A stretch of 64,000 nt of DNA, from assembly GCF_037975245.1 (NCBI RefSeq), contig NC_092583.1, positions 5,119,264 to 5,183,263 of the forward strand, read 5' to 3'. The notes under the pieces are model-generated. The model made no database searches. It was not told the DNA's origin and saw only the letters and a list, made by a program, of their open reading frames with translations. Position 1 is the stretch's first letter. Every line of letters begins with the position of its first letter. Both the position numbers and the translations under genes were made by a program. Below are positions 41,301 through 56,300 of this stretch, piece by piece. The stretch comes from Apostichopus japonicus. Taxonomy: Eukaryota; Echinodermata; Holothuroidea; Aspidochirotida; Stichopodidae.

Positions 41301-44300
41301 ATCTTCTCAGGCAACAGAGAGCCTTGATAATTGATCCAACCTCTCAGAAACTCCTCTTTGTTCATATTATGTAGTGATTTGGATTGGAGCAAACTTTTAG
41401 GCTCTTACATGTCAGACAAAGTCAGTTGATTAAATTCAAAGCGGATTAAGCATGGATCCAGAATATCTTCGGGCAAAGCTTTCACTTTGACGGTGAGAGA
41501 GTCACATCTTGCCGATGCTTTTAGAGGTTGGCATATGACATCATACCCAAATACTTATAAGTCATCAGTTTATTGCAAAGTAGAGCAAGGATGGCATGCA
41601 AGCCATCAAACGGTGATATTAAATGAAGAAACACTAGTACAGAGAGAGCCCTTGAAGAATCTTTTGCCTTTTTTTACAGGTCTGTTTTTTAAATTTGATC
41701 TGATTTGTTTCCTTATAGCAACTGTGGCAAGATTTTCCTTTCCAAATTAACTTATATAACTAGGCTGAAAAAACATTGAGGAAAGCTTTCGAGATGCGGC
41801 GGTAAAAAGAATGTTATAGAGGGGAAATAAACCAAAGGGAGAGTGACATTGCATGTCTGCCAAGATATTGATAGGAAACAGCCCTAGGATTCACAATTTG
41901 GACAAAAGAATCCAGTAGATTAAACCTCGACAATATTCAGAATTATAATTGACACTGGAATGGCACAAGGCGACTAAAATGATCCATTAATCCCACCTCG
42001 AAAGGTCATCTGCTGCTAAGTAGAGCCCCATGAGAGGAGTCGGGGAATATTTTCATTTGAGCAAGTTTCAAGAAAAAACAACAACTTAAAGATGTGAAGC
42101 ATCATCAGAGGGACTTAAACCAATGACAGCTAGCTTTATCTCCCTCTGTGAGATGGAATTTAATCCTAGCATTCATGGACTGGGTTCTTTCCATCCTTGG
42201 GTGAAGATGATTTCTTTAAGATTTTTCAGATGCAGAGAAGTGAGGTGCTTGATACAGAGATCTAACTCTCCAAGGTAGTTTACAAACAACAAGTATGACT
42301 GTTTATATGTTGTACAAACTCATAGGGAGAATTGAAATACATTCAAATTGTCAGAATTCTTGTTTACTATTGGTGAAAATTCTACAGGGTGATAACACAT
42401 GTTGTGATTTACAGTTATGTTTAACACTACCCATTCAGCATTGAAGTTTTACTATGAAGAATTGGGTACCTACCCACCCAGCCTACCATTATAAAATTAC
42501 ATTGAAAGGGAACATTAACCAGTGGCGTAGGAAGGTACTTTTGAGTGGGGGGCTGAAGACTGATGGCCGACCTGGGGGAGGGGTCTAAGGGGAGGGGGTG
42601 TCCCCCTCCCCTTTGGAAATTTTTGCATTTCCAGGTGGTCTCAGATGCAATTTGGTGCAATATAGCACACTTCAACACCCACTCCATTTTGTAAACTGAA
42701 TTTTGTATTTTCACCTGGCCTTAGATGCAATTTGGTGCTCCAAATAAGATTTTTTTTCTCATTTGGAAATATAAAAGGGGTTTTCTGACTTGCGAAGCGG
42801 GGGGGCGGAATGATACTTCCGTCCCTCCACATTGGCGCCCCCCCCGGTTCCTACGCCCTTGACATTAACCCACTATTAAACCACGCACCTGTTAGAACCA
42901 TATGAAAATAACTTATTGCGACATTCTGAAGTGTCTGACGAATCAAATGTCTCATTTATTATATATAATTCTATTACTACTCATACAACTATTTACTGGT
43001 CAATTTTAGTCGAGAATAGCTCCCAGTTCGATATTAAAATTGTAGTAAAATTTCTCTTATGTTGAGAGCTTTTCTTAGCTGGAGTAACTAATGCATCGTA
43101 TATTACTCCCCAATGGACAACTAATAATAGAGAACTGTGTTTCCGCTCCTACGACTTTATCAAAATGATAGATTACTGCGTATATTTATGACTGTAAATT
43201 AGACAGGCTCTACGTCTCAATGTCTGGAGAATGTTAGAAGAGAATGAAACAAAACTATTGTGTTGATATACACAAGATTAACTACATCTCATGATGCTTA
43301 AAGGAGAGGCTTTTAGAAGGGGTAGTAGGGTGTGGGGGGAAGGGACATAGGAAGGCTTTCAGTACCAACAATGTATGCATGTTTTCTACACTCTTAAAAT
43401 CAATCCATATCACACATTTCTAAGTCTTATGTAAATATTTCTCATTTATTACCTTTTCTTCCAGCTCGGTGACCTGGTTGTAGAGTAAGGTCAAAGGGTC
43501 AACAATGCCGTTCTTGACACTGAAGTGATGGTCAAAGACAGACACCTCGAGATCCCCACCGAGATCTTCTCTGTCACTACTCATAATGACATCATCGGCA
43601 AACAAGTTGTCATCCTCCAGCACCATGACTGTCGTCTCCTCCTTCTCTAAATCATCATCATCATCACCCTTTAAATCCTGAGGAGGACCCTCAGAATCAA
43701 GACACTCTGGTTTCTCCACCGCCTCTTTCATATCATCATAACTGAAGAGGAGAGTGGCAGTCGGGGGCGAATCTTTGCCCGATGTTACTCTAAAGATCAT
43801 GCTACCAGTGCTGGATGGACTGGCCGAGGTTTGTGACTGTGGGCTAGTAAGGTCCATTGGGCCACTCTCATAGCCATCTAGTCCTGTAGCTGGGCTGATC
43901 TGGTCATCTGGCTTGGGTGCGTCCTCATCCAGATGTGCATCCATTACATCTTCTGTTGTGCTAAGGACTTTAAGAGCAGTGGCTGTTATCATTCTAACAG
44001 CACTGGCCATGTTTATCTATTGAAGAATATCGGAAGGATTGTCGGATAAAAGAACAAGAATATAAAAGAGATACATATAACTGTTTAATAGTGTGAACAA
44101 GCATGATGCAATAATTGCATTGAAACTTTTTCTATTTTACATGGTGTTAATTATACTGTTGAGATGATAGGAGGTGGGGGGGGGTGGGTAGGAACATGGC
44201 AAGTTTGCATCTGTACTAGTATAAGTCAGAATAAACAAATTATTTTCTCAAAAACTTAAAAACTAATATTTTCCACGTTTTTTTAACCATATCATTCCAG

Positions 44301-47300
44301 ATGAAGCATGTCAGTTTAACAAAATACAAATTGTCTTCCTAGTTTTTAATTGTTTTGGAATAACATAACATAACAAAATTGATTGATATGAACTGATTAA
44401 ACAACAATATTTTTTCAAAACTTCTTAATAAGATCATGCTTCTGTTTCTTGTTAACGCTAATTAGGATTCAATGTTTTAATTTTATTTATATGCTACAAG
44501 ATCTCTATAACTACCTGCCATCGCATTCCTACATACAGTATCTGCAACATTCTAAATTTTTAGTATAAATAAGTAATTACAGAACTATCTTACCAATGAG
44601 CCAAAAACTTAGTGTTATTAGTATTTATTCATAGCATGATACATTCAGCGAAATCATAGATCTGAACAACTATCAAGTATTGAACTTACCTGTTTGTGAT
44701 ATAATATATATATATAATAATAAATAATATATATATGTAATAATATCCTTATAAGTATTGTCCTGGACGTAAGTTTGTGTATATTGAATGCAACCTTATG
44801 AATATAAATTACTTGTTTAGTACTTTTCAACCAAGTGCCTTCCCATCAGCCTAACTTGTTGGCTTATATTTATTATACATGTATAAATATATATATTTAT
44901 ATAATATATTGATTATACATAGTCTGTACAGCACACACCTCAGATGGTGAGGTAACTTCGGCAGGGAACTGTACCAGATCTCTATGAAGACACTCAACGT
45001 CCTCTGAGACCAAACTCTGAAAAAACAAACATATTAGGCAAACATTAGAAAACTAACATGTGAAATGTGTAAGGGAGCATATATTGCATTAAACTAACGA
45101 GCAATACATCGCCTTGCAAGTTTAATACAGTATATTGAGAAAACTGTCAATTTCCTTCTTCTGTTTACATTGTAATCTCTAATTACTAAGCAGAATTGAG
45201 GCTTAACGAAACTGCAGGAATGGTGAACGATATAATTGTTACCAATAAGTTGCATACAAATTTGTGGAAACAGAGGTTAACAGCAGCTCCTTGGAGAAGA
45301 ATTTAAACAATTCCAGCTGAATATTACTCTATGTTATTGAACTGATGTTGTACTTATGCGGACAAAACACTCTGACCGTAAAGTGTCTCGACAGAATCCT
45401 ACAGCTATACCAAGACATTTTGACAGCAACATATTTATGCCACTTTGAAATATTCAAAGAAGTGTTTGCCTTGACAAAATATTCTAACGATTGATGTTTA
45501 TGTCAGCTTTTGCCCAGCAGTGTTCTGGGATGTACATGTGAAATATCACATGAGTGGGGCTGGGATTTGATTAAGAGCTTGAAAAGCGAATACAAGTCGG
45601 CGTACTTGTTAATAAGTAACATTAAAAATATCTGAGGATCCCTTGCAGGTTCCATGAGATGAAACCTGTCAATGTGTTTAGCCCCCCAAATAAAAGACGG
45701 TTTTCTGCTGTTAGTTACTGGAAATAAGGCACTTAGAAAATCCTACAGTGAATCAAGCAGGCCTGTAGCTTCAATCAATAGTGATATCCTGTTACATTGA
45801 TTTAATGATGTCTGTTGCTCAGACTAAAGTCATTACTTTGTCTCCCAGCAGGAGCATAAATCTAAGAAATGTAGGGTGTTTGATCTCGACAAAATCAGGT
45901 CCAAAACTGCAGACACTACGAAACTTGACAGAGTAAAACAACTCAAAACATAGAAACTGCCACAAATGATTGAGTATTCGACATTTATAAAATTAAGAAT
46001 ATGAATTATTAAAAATATTAAATGTGTGGCATTCCTCATGTCTATTAGAGTCCTCACTTCTCATTTTATTACAGCATATTACTGTTTAAATGCTAAGAAG
46101 CATGTGTCTCTGTCCCAGGAGTGCTTACAGTCATCAGTTGTTAAATAACCTAATCACTTCATGGTAATAACAACATCTACCAAGACTATGATATGCAAAT
46201 GAGGCTAGGTCTCAGTACATCTGTTATGTAAGTGCTTACAGCTTAACGGTAGGCTATAAACATAAAGACCATTAAGTCTAGTAGAAACATTAAAGAGAAT
46301 TTCTGAACGGTGACACATCTGTTGGATACCAATCCCACAAAATAACTTTTATTTAGATATTCATCTAAGTTCATTCTGACAATCCTGACACAGAGGTGTA
46401 CATACATCAATGGGGGGGGGGGGGTAAATTCATTTCAAGACCAACTATAGCATTTCAAGATCAACTGAAGTGATTGGCTGAACTAACTTTTGAAAAATTA
46501 GGGGTTTAACATTGGGATCCCTAAAGCATTATATAACTTAAAATTACAGCTGTATACTCAAAGGAAGATGAGGATATATTACATTGTGTACATTGTTATT
46601 TTTTTGGGAGTGATAGCAAATCACCAGGGACATAACCAACTTGGATCTTTCATTTAGCTGTAGCATTTTTATTTCATATCCCCAGCCCCCCTGCCCCCCA
46701 GCCCCCTGCCCCCCAACTGAAAACATCAATAGAAAGCAGGGAGTATGTATACTTTCTGCATTTACACCATCACCTACACCCCTGACCCCTGACCTACACC
46801 TCCTGACTACTCTACTCTTTACTATCAACAAACCAATGGATTATGTTAGGTGGTCAGAATACTGCCCATTTTTTAGCTGAATCTGGCAGATCTGCAATCC
46901 AGCCTGATTTAAAATTCCAATAGGTGTATCACCCTCTTAATTTTGATGTGGATCAAGAACCATATAATATTGGAGCAAGTTTTGTCTTCCAAACCATGAG
47001 GCAGCTGACGTAATGACTGCATCGAATGACCACAAGGAAATAAATGTATGTAGTTTAGATCCTCCTGTGAGCAGGAACTCGTGAAGAAGCCATCATTGGC
47101 TTATCAAAGCCGCAAGCTGACCGAAGTCAGTCTCTTAGATTCATATTGAACGTCCATGATTATGAATTGTCAATTGTCAATAACTCTGTAACTGGACGAC
47201 ATACATTAATCTTGGAGCGACTCAAACTAAATGAATGTTTAGTGGAGTCGATATATTTGGATTGGCTGTGATATATTTCAATATGTAGAACTTTCTCTGT

Positions 47301-50300
47301 TGAATATTTATTCTTTTGGTTATATAATGTAATATCTCTGATTCTGTTGTGAGAGTTATTGCAGTGTGCTGACTGGATCAAATATTAATATGTGGCTCAC
47401 GCGCATGATTATTTCCTGTTACTCACAGCTGATCTAAACAGATCAAATGTTCATCGCATAATGAAGGGCACTTGCAAACATGAGAAATTTTAGAAGTGAC
47501 CAGATAACTACTGGGTATTAATTCCTAGAAGTAACATCAAGAGACCTTTACTTAAAGCTAAATATATCCCATATTGCCAGCAAAAAACTTGAACAGAATT
47601 ACTGGAAGCATTAAAACTTTAATATTGAAATCTTAGATGGTTTCGAAGACAGGTGCTATAAGCAAATGATCCTACAAAAAACACAATGATTCCATTAGCC
47701 AGCGATTAGACAGGTTATTTGTCATATGGTTGATATGACCAAACATTCACTTCTTTGTTACACTAGGTAAGTAAGATTTCAATTTTGAGATTGATTTGTG
47801 TAAAACCTGACAAAACATTTCCTAGAAAAGCAATTACATGTCACAAGTTGAAAAAGGTACATATTTCACTTTAACTAGACAGTCTACAAGATTGTTAAAG
47901 AACTAGATCCTTGCCCATTTATATCTAAATAATATAAAATTTCCAGATACCACAAATCGTGCCATTACTACTTTGTATCCATGGAACGATCACACATATT
48001 TATTTGGCTGGCCCGACTAGCTATAAATTTTGTCACTTTTAAGTTATCAAATTGAACATTTGTGACACACCAAATAGATTACAGTTAGATATGAATGGAT
48101 ACTTTTAATCAGTATTAATACTCACACTAGCAGTATTAGGTGAAGGTGGCGGTGTGTAGATCTCGTCAGACTCAAAGCTACTCATGCTGCTCCCCTCCCC
48201 TGCTACCTTTCTTTCCAGAGAATTGAGGACCTGTTCAAGTTTGTCAATGTGGTTTTGTATTTCAGAGAGCTGTGAGTGAAGAGATAAGTTAAGAGTGTTT
48301 TAAAATAGTTGTACACTAGTCAGGGACTAAGACATGAATATCTATTCCATTTGCACAATGTTGGCCAATGATACATCATATATACAGAGTATTGTCATGC
48401 ACCAATACTCTAACATTCTGAAGATATACTGATACAGAGAATTGTTTTAAACAAATTCTCTAAAATATTAAATATATAGAATTTGTCATATTCGAAGGGG
48501 CTAATATACTAACTGCATAGCGTCTCTAAATATACTGTATAGTATTATCATATTCGAATAATCTGATATACTAAATATATAGTCTTGTCATTTATGAATA
48601 CTCTACTATACTAAATATGGAATCTTGTCATATATAAATACTCTAATATACTAAATATATAGTCTTGTCATATACAAATACTCTAATATACTAGATATAT
48701 AGTCTTGTCATGAATACTCTACTTTACTTAATATAGGCCAGTCATATATGAATACTCTAATGTACTAAATATAAGTCTTGTCATATATGAATACTCTAAT
48801 ATACTAAATATATAGTCTTGTCAAATATGAATACTCTAATATACTAATATATAGTCCTGTCATATACAAATACTCTAATATACTAATATATAGTCTTGTG
48901 ATCTTGTCATATATGAACACTCTACTACACTAAGTATATAGTCTTGTCATATATGAGTACTCTGATATACTAAATATATAGTCTTGTCATATACAAATAC
49001 TCTACTATACTAAATATATAGTCTTGTCACATATGAGTACTCTACTATACTAAATATATAGTATTGTCATATTTGAATACTCTTATATACTAAATATATA
49101 GTCTTGTCATATATGAATACTCTACTATACTAAATATATAGTCTTGTTATATACAAATACTCTACTATACTAAATATATAGTCTTGTCATATACAAATAC
49201 TCTACTATACTAAATATATAGTCTTGTCACATATGAGTACTCTACTATACTAAATATATAGTATTGTCATATTTGAATACTCTAATATACTAAATATATA
49301 GTCTTGTCATATACAAATACTCTACTATACTAAATATATAGTCTTGTCACATATGAGTACTCTACTATACTAAATATATAGTATTGTCATATTTGAATAC
49401 TCTTATATACTAAATATATAGTCTTGTCATATATGAATACTCTACTATACTAAATATATAGTCTTGTTATATACAAATACTCTACTATACTAAATATATA
49501 GTCTTGTCATATACAAATACTCTACTATACTAAATATATAGTCTTGTCACATATGAGTACTCTACTATACTAAATATATAGTATTGTCATATTTGAATAC
49601 TCTAATATACTAAATATATAGTCTTGTCATATACAAATACTCTACTATACTAAATATATAGTCTTGTCACATATGAGTACTCTACTATACTAAATATATA
49701 GTCTTGTCATATTTGAATACTCTACTATACTAAATATATAGTCTTGTCATATATGAATAATCCAATATAGTCTTGTCATATACCAATACTCTTATATAAC
49801 TATATATTTACAAAGCCTCGTCATATTTGATTTATCTAATACATTAAATATATATACATTCTTGTTCTGTTTATATTACCAATATCATACATAAGATTGA
49901 ACAATATATCTAAAATATATTTAAATATTTATAAATTCAACATAATTTAGTTCATAGCTTGACCAGTGAAGCCATATTTCACATAATGATGAAGCAGCTC
50001 AAACTTTTGTCCTAAAATGTCTTATTCTGCTTTTTACATTTAATACTACAACAATAAAAAGTGCCAGTTGACAAAGGCTTTTAATCTTGAAGGAGTTATA
50101 AGCAACATGTCAACTAATGATAAGCTTAACGACAACATCCCTAAGATGGTGTCTTATACGGTGTGATTAGTTGCAACCTCATTTTGGGTAATACTTGCTT
50201 GGGTTAGTATAAAACTTGCTGGATATTGTCAACAAAATTTAAAAAGCAAGGCAAGACCATGTACTCATTTGCTCATTGTAAACAATACCACAGTGATGTC

Positions 50301-53300
50301 AAACAGACCAGCAAAGGTAGCATTGTATCTCAAAAGTGTACAGATGTAATTTTAAAAGTATTGGTTGGGGGTAGAGATGGAGGGAAAAAGAAAAAACAAC
50401 CATTATACATATCCCAACCCACATTAATGCTATGTTTGCTGTTAGTTTCATACAGTGTAGTCATCAATTCGTGCTTTGAAGTAAACTCAACTCGATAAGG
50501 ACAGATCTGTCTTACCTGGCTGGCTGACGATAGGACTTCCTCGGCTGATTTCAAGACTTCTTCTTGCTTCATGCAAAACTTCTTGGTCAAGTTTGCTATC
50601 TCGATGCTTTCCTTGTTCTTTCTTGGGGTGGACATTTGTGCAGCACTCAGTGAACCCTCTGGATTCTCCTCCTCCAATTCAGTTCCTTTATCACCTGTTG
50701 AATCGATGCTTGTGTTCTCTGTCGTGTCATTGCAGTCGGCTAATTCCTCTTCTGTCTGTGTTTTGGGTGTTCCACTTCTCTCCTCCTTCTTCTCACCGCA
50801 GTTTGACTCGTATTCCTCGGGTACTTGATCCTGCTTCACCAGCGAGAGCTGTCGTCTGTCTCCCATGTTGCCATGGGGAGCATCCTCTGAGCAGTCTTCT
50901 GGGCTGCCTTTACTGTCTCCCTCCCCAGGTTTATCTCCATCTGTTCTGCGGCCGGGAGGACTGCAAAGTTTCATCACAGAATGGTTCGGTGAGTTGATCA
51001 GATCATAATCCGAATCGAAAGATGATTTGAGGGCCACGGAATCGGCACTCCGTCTTCGGTCACCGTCGGTCGTACTCGACAACGATGAGATTGAAGTGCT
51101 CTTTGGGAATGTCCCTTCTGTCGTTCCAGACTCCACAGATGCTTGCCTGGATTTCGAGTGGCTTTCTTCTGAAGACCCTGACGTTGCTGAGAGGCCTTGA
51201 TCATTCTGTTCTGGTGTTGCCTCAATTTCTGGACTGCCGTCGTAGACAAACCTCTGTTTTCTCGGTGAATCTTTAAACGACGGACTAGGGCTACCGGCGT
51301 CAGCCTCGTAAACTTCGACGACTAAGGGTAAAGAGTCGTATCGTATAAACCTATTAGATGCTGACCGTGATAATTTGACCGGTTTCTTTTCTTTCTTTTG
51401 ATCCTCTGGGCGTGCCCTGAAGTCTCCAGCTGAGTGGGACCGCTTACTGAATGCTTTCCTCTTAGGAGATGAGCAAGAGTCATCTTTCACTTTCCTGTCA
51501 TGTTTACTTTCCATATCCTTGCTCTTTTTACTTTTGGAGCCTTTCTTGTGAGGGCTTCCTTCTCTCGCTTTTGACGTCCCTGTATCTTGAATCTGTTTCA
51601 TAAACTCTTCAAAGTTCATCGCACAATGCTCTTCTTGATCGATATCATCATCAAAGTCATCCTCGTCTGAACTACAGCTCAGTTCGACTGGCTCAATTTC
51701 GACAAGGTTCCCATTCCTGTCACTGGCCTCATACTTCTGTGTAAACATAGCTTTTCCCTTTGGGGCAACATCGGACATGTTTTTACGCGGCGAGCATACA
51801 TTAGTTTCAAGACTGTTTGGTTGTTCTTCATGTATAATGTCTCTAAAGACTCCAGCTGCAAATGCTTCCATAGATTCAGACATCTCATCCAAGGCCCTGA
51901 TTGGCTGTCTGAGAGGGGTATCTTGATTACCCTGTTCTTGCCGGTCCTCAGACGAAAAGGACATATGGATCCCAGAATCTGCTTCTCCAGGTGAAGTGGT
52001 TTCTCCATCTTCATCATTTCTTAAAAACTCTTCTACTCTTTCTTCCTGACGTCCTGTTCCTCCAGCCCGTCCCTCGTCTAAAGTTTCACCGTCTCTCTTG
52101 CCTTCCTCTGACTGCGGAAACCGAAACACTGACCCATCCGCCCCAGTTCTTTTGGAAACACTATCTGCATCTTGAGTCTCTGAACTCTCCGGAGAGGAGA
52201 CTTCTTGAATAGGTGAGAGCATACAAACACCATCTCTGGCCTTATCGGGAGGTTGGAGGGTATTCTGGGAGGAGGAAGATGAGGTGGAGGAAGAACCACT
52301 ATCTCTTTTGGTATTTGATTGTGAGGTTTTGTTTGCTTTAGGTTTAGTCTGTTGATTGTCAGGGGTGACAACCTTTGGGTGAAGCCTCGCATGACATCTC
52401 CTTGCATAGAGCTGTAAGAAAACAAGCACAATTGAAATGTGTTGTCATATAATATCTTAAAATAGAAATTACTACCTACATGTCAGAAAATAGTCTGCAG
52501 CCACTTGAGTGGTTTAGACTGGTTTGGCCTTCTGCCAAAAGACGTCAAACTGAATTGCCTTTCTTATTGTGCACCTTTACTTCTACAAGCTACTCTGTGG
52601 CAACTATATATGACTGAACATAAGTGTATAAGGAGCTATGTAATTGTTACTCAGAAATGGATGTAAAGCTCTCAAACAATATATGTATGCATTAAACACT
52701 GTTTATGACCTAACTTGTTCATGTATCTGAGAAAAAGTGGAAGATAATTTTTACAACCAAAAATAAAAAGGTAGTAATCAACATGTTAACAAAGTGTTGT
52801 TTACATAGTAAATCAATTGCTCATTTATGTAGTACAAAGTGCAACATTCTATTTTTAAATAAAACAAAACGAGCTTGTTGTTCTTGCAAACACCTCTAAC
52901 ACTAATCAAAAGATTCATATTTCAGTTAAAACACGACATGACAACAGCAAAACAACAAGCATTCCATCTATGGTAATTGAAAACTATAGAACTTAGCATA
53001 AGCACATCTACTACATAGCTATTGTTCACATTGTAACAACAATAGTTAACAACAAAGGGAACATTACATATAAATGTAGCAAAGTATTCTAATGGCCACA
53101 AATCGTGCTACTGAATAAAAAACAGCTACATACAACAGCCAGTAGTGTCTCGTCTGTTATTAAGCAAAGAATGATTGGTATAGTAGCATGCATGGGTTGG
53201 TTAATATTTGTCAGAGATAATAGACATGTCATATATTGTATTATGCAGTAACATTGCTTAGAATTATTCAACCAAAATTTGGACTGTCACTGAAGCCAAA

Positions 53301-56300
53301 ATATTTTCACAGGTCGTCTTCTGATCTTATCTCTTTGGGATATTTAAGTGATGATCATATTTTTTTACATTTATACTACCTAGAATATTTAAGTCCATTT
53401 TACTTTTGTCATTACGAAAGAAGAAAGACATGGTACATTGAAAGTAGTTGCCATAGCTACAACAAAGAAAGGTGCTATTTCTTGCAGTTTATGCAAAGAG
53501 AGACTATTCTTTCTTGATGGTGGATAGGTTAAAGACAAACAGTAGGGGGTGGCTGGGTGTAGTTTGGAAGGAGGTGGGCGGGGGTTACTTGGGGGGCAGT
53601 GTGTGAGGGTGTGTGGAGAAAACATGTTTGCTGTTAAAGTATGCTCTAAACATATTGGAGATAATGTGTTGTTTGCACACTTCTCAGTATTTACTTTTTT
53701 AATAATTTGCAACAAAGGAACATTTCCTATAAGCTAGCAACTTTATTTGGTCAATACTGCCATGATATTCATTATTTTTACATTAGTTTTTTAATGACAT
53801 ATAGTGTAACAATCTTAATAAACATATTGACTACTGTAGCTAATAAAATTATAAGTTTAAATTTAAACTATCTTCCAAAGCTACAATAGATCCATCCAGC
53901 TTGAGAGCAATTTCAATGACAGCTAGTTGCCATTTTGTCCCTTGTTTTAGACAAATGCTGATATGATGGTTTAAAACAAACAATGATACGTTCTCGAACA
54001 AAGGTTTTAACAATACAGAATAACAATCTTTCCCAGAAGGTTTGACAAAAGATCTATTAGAAAGAAATGTGTTGCGACAGATTACTACATTTATTTATTG
54101 GGACTGAACTGCTGCATATGCATATGCATACCGATACATAACATTATGTAGTACACAGTGTCTCAATGCCAAGGGAACAATGCTATTGTTAAAATGCCTA
54201 CATGAGGTGCAATCAGCCCCAGCCATCTATCAACAAAGTCTGTAGCTATTTTCTCTAGCAGACAAATGGAAGTTCAAAATGTAATATTTACCTAAATATC
54301 TGCCTCCAGAAGCTATCAATTCCTGTTTCTCTCTTCAACATTTATCGGAGTACGTGCTGGATAAGACGAGGTGCGATTCACAAACACAACACAACACTTT
54401 GACACAGAATATAGAGAGGTAAATGCAACATGACCACAACACACTTCACAGCATTACAAACAATACATCATGAAGTCTGGACATATTTCTACAAAGAAAC
54501 ATAATTCTCTTTCTAAAGTGTTGAGCATTGCAGAAAAGGTCTGAGCAGCCCTTCAAAGGTCACTACTAAACGGAATGGTTAATATGAAGAAATATCACTT
54601 GATAAAAGACTATGCAATTTCTTCTTTCAACAAGAGATTTGCAATAACTGGCAAAGCAGAGGAAACATAATGCAACACAGTAATCAATAATTCAGGAATT
54701 TTGAACTTTTTATGATTCAACTAAGAGGATACAAATTATAGGCCTTACTCAAAGTTGAAATTAAGACACAAATTTCAGGAGTATATGGAATATAAAATTT
54801 GCATATTTTGATCTTTCTTATTTTGACATTGAATGCAACAAGATGTAAACAAAACACTGAAATGTGTACTAAAGTTAACCAGGAGTCATTAATGCTGCTT
54901 ACTTGAGAAAACTGAACATGTATGTGCTCTCTACAAAGAAGTGAAATGCATGTACAGTATACAGCCTATGTTGTGATTAACACAAGTTAAAGATATCTAG
55001 TGATCTTTGCCCTGAAGATATTTATTTTGTACACATTTTTAACACTCATTTTCCCCATAAAATCTACGTCAACAAGACAAGACAAAACAATACCATTGTC
55101 TTTGTGCTGACAGGGATGAAATTTGAAATGAAAATATCAGATGATGCAACAGAAGAAAAGGAAAGCTTAGGGACAGAAAGCCAGCTGTGGTAACCCCTAG
55201 TGTATTCTAGCAATGAGCAGAAGGAATATTAGAAAGCAAAATATCAAAAAGGGTTCAAGAAGCTTGGAAAAAAATTAAATTTGATACACATCTGTATAAA
55301 TAAACGACAAAATGAGAATAGAGGAGTACACATATGCTTGACAATGTTCCTCTGATATCAGAAATAGGCATTATTTGTAGTGAGCTTTCAACTGATTCCA
55401 AACCTTCTGTAAATGGTAGTATGTGGATAAATCAACAGTCTTCAGCAACAACTGAATTTAGAATGAAAAAATAGATTCTCTGATGACATCTCAGTCTTGC
55501 ACGACGCCTCATAATGAAGTGGATAGCGCTTTATTCATTTTCTTATATGTCTCTTTATGTTTGGTCCTTTTTTTCTCGTCACTGACCTAAATAATTAGCT
55601 TTGGCTTTACAGCAATCCTGGGGACAAACTTGGGAGGTTTTGATTGGTCGTCTGGAGCAACTTGCTTTGACAAGTTTAAATGTGTACTTAATGTGCTTTT
55701 CATTTCACCTAGTGCTGCAGAAAATTTATGGCAAAGTTTTGACATGCTCAACATTTGCCACTGGAATAACCCTGTAAAAGGCTTACTTAAAGCAAGATGC
55801 TTTGGAGAGGGGAAGTGATAAGAAGTTGTAATTTTACTATCACCTTCACAGAGTATGAATACAAATAAGATGTTTGAAGCTTAGATAATTAACACCATGA
55901 TGCTATAGTGATTGGATGCTTTATACATCATACAGATAATTAAACCATTACAGGCAAGCAGGTCTATTGTTGATGAAGGTAGAAATAAAGATATTGGGAA
56001 ATCTGATTTGCGCTATGAACATGATAAACGGACAGAGCTAATGCAGGTTATGTTTGTGACTATTAATGACATCCACAAACTGAGGTGATAAACAGTTTAA
56101 GTAGTTTTGGTGCTATTAATAGATCCTGTCAAGGAAAAAAAGTTGAAACTATTCCCAGAGCTTGACATGAATAACTTATAATCTGGGGTTTTATCCTACC
56201 TGGCTGGACTACAAATAAATTTATGCAGCAGCAGTTAGATGACACCAAAAATTGTACAAAGTACATGTAATATGAACAGAAGTGAGACGCTACTGCTTCC

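Noticed and set aside
41487-41750. 87-codon plus-strand frame
   Set aside because: No homology recognised, no splice sites in the right places, and it lies inside an intron of the opposite strand.
50571-52212. Plus-strand and other-frame open frames across the large exon
   Set aside because: Antisense or shifted shadows of the Slac2-like exon, with biased composition and no splice support.
50330-52429. A single 699-codon protein
   Set aside because: The frame runs into introns at both ends. A strong acceptor at 52412 and donor at 50515 delimit a 632-codon exon in phase with its neighbours.
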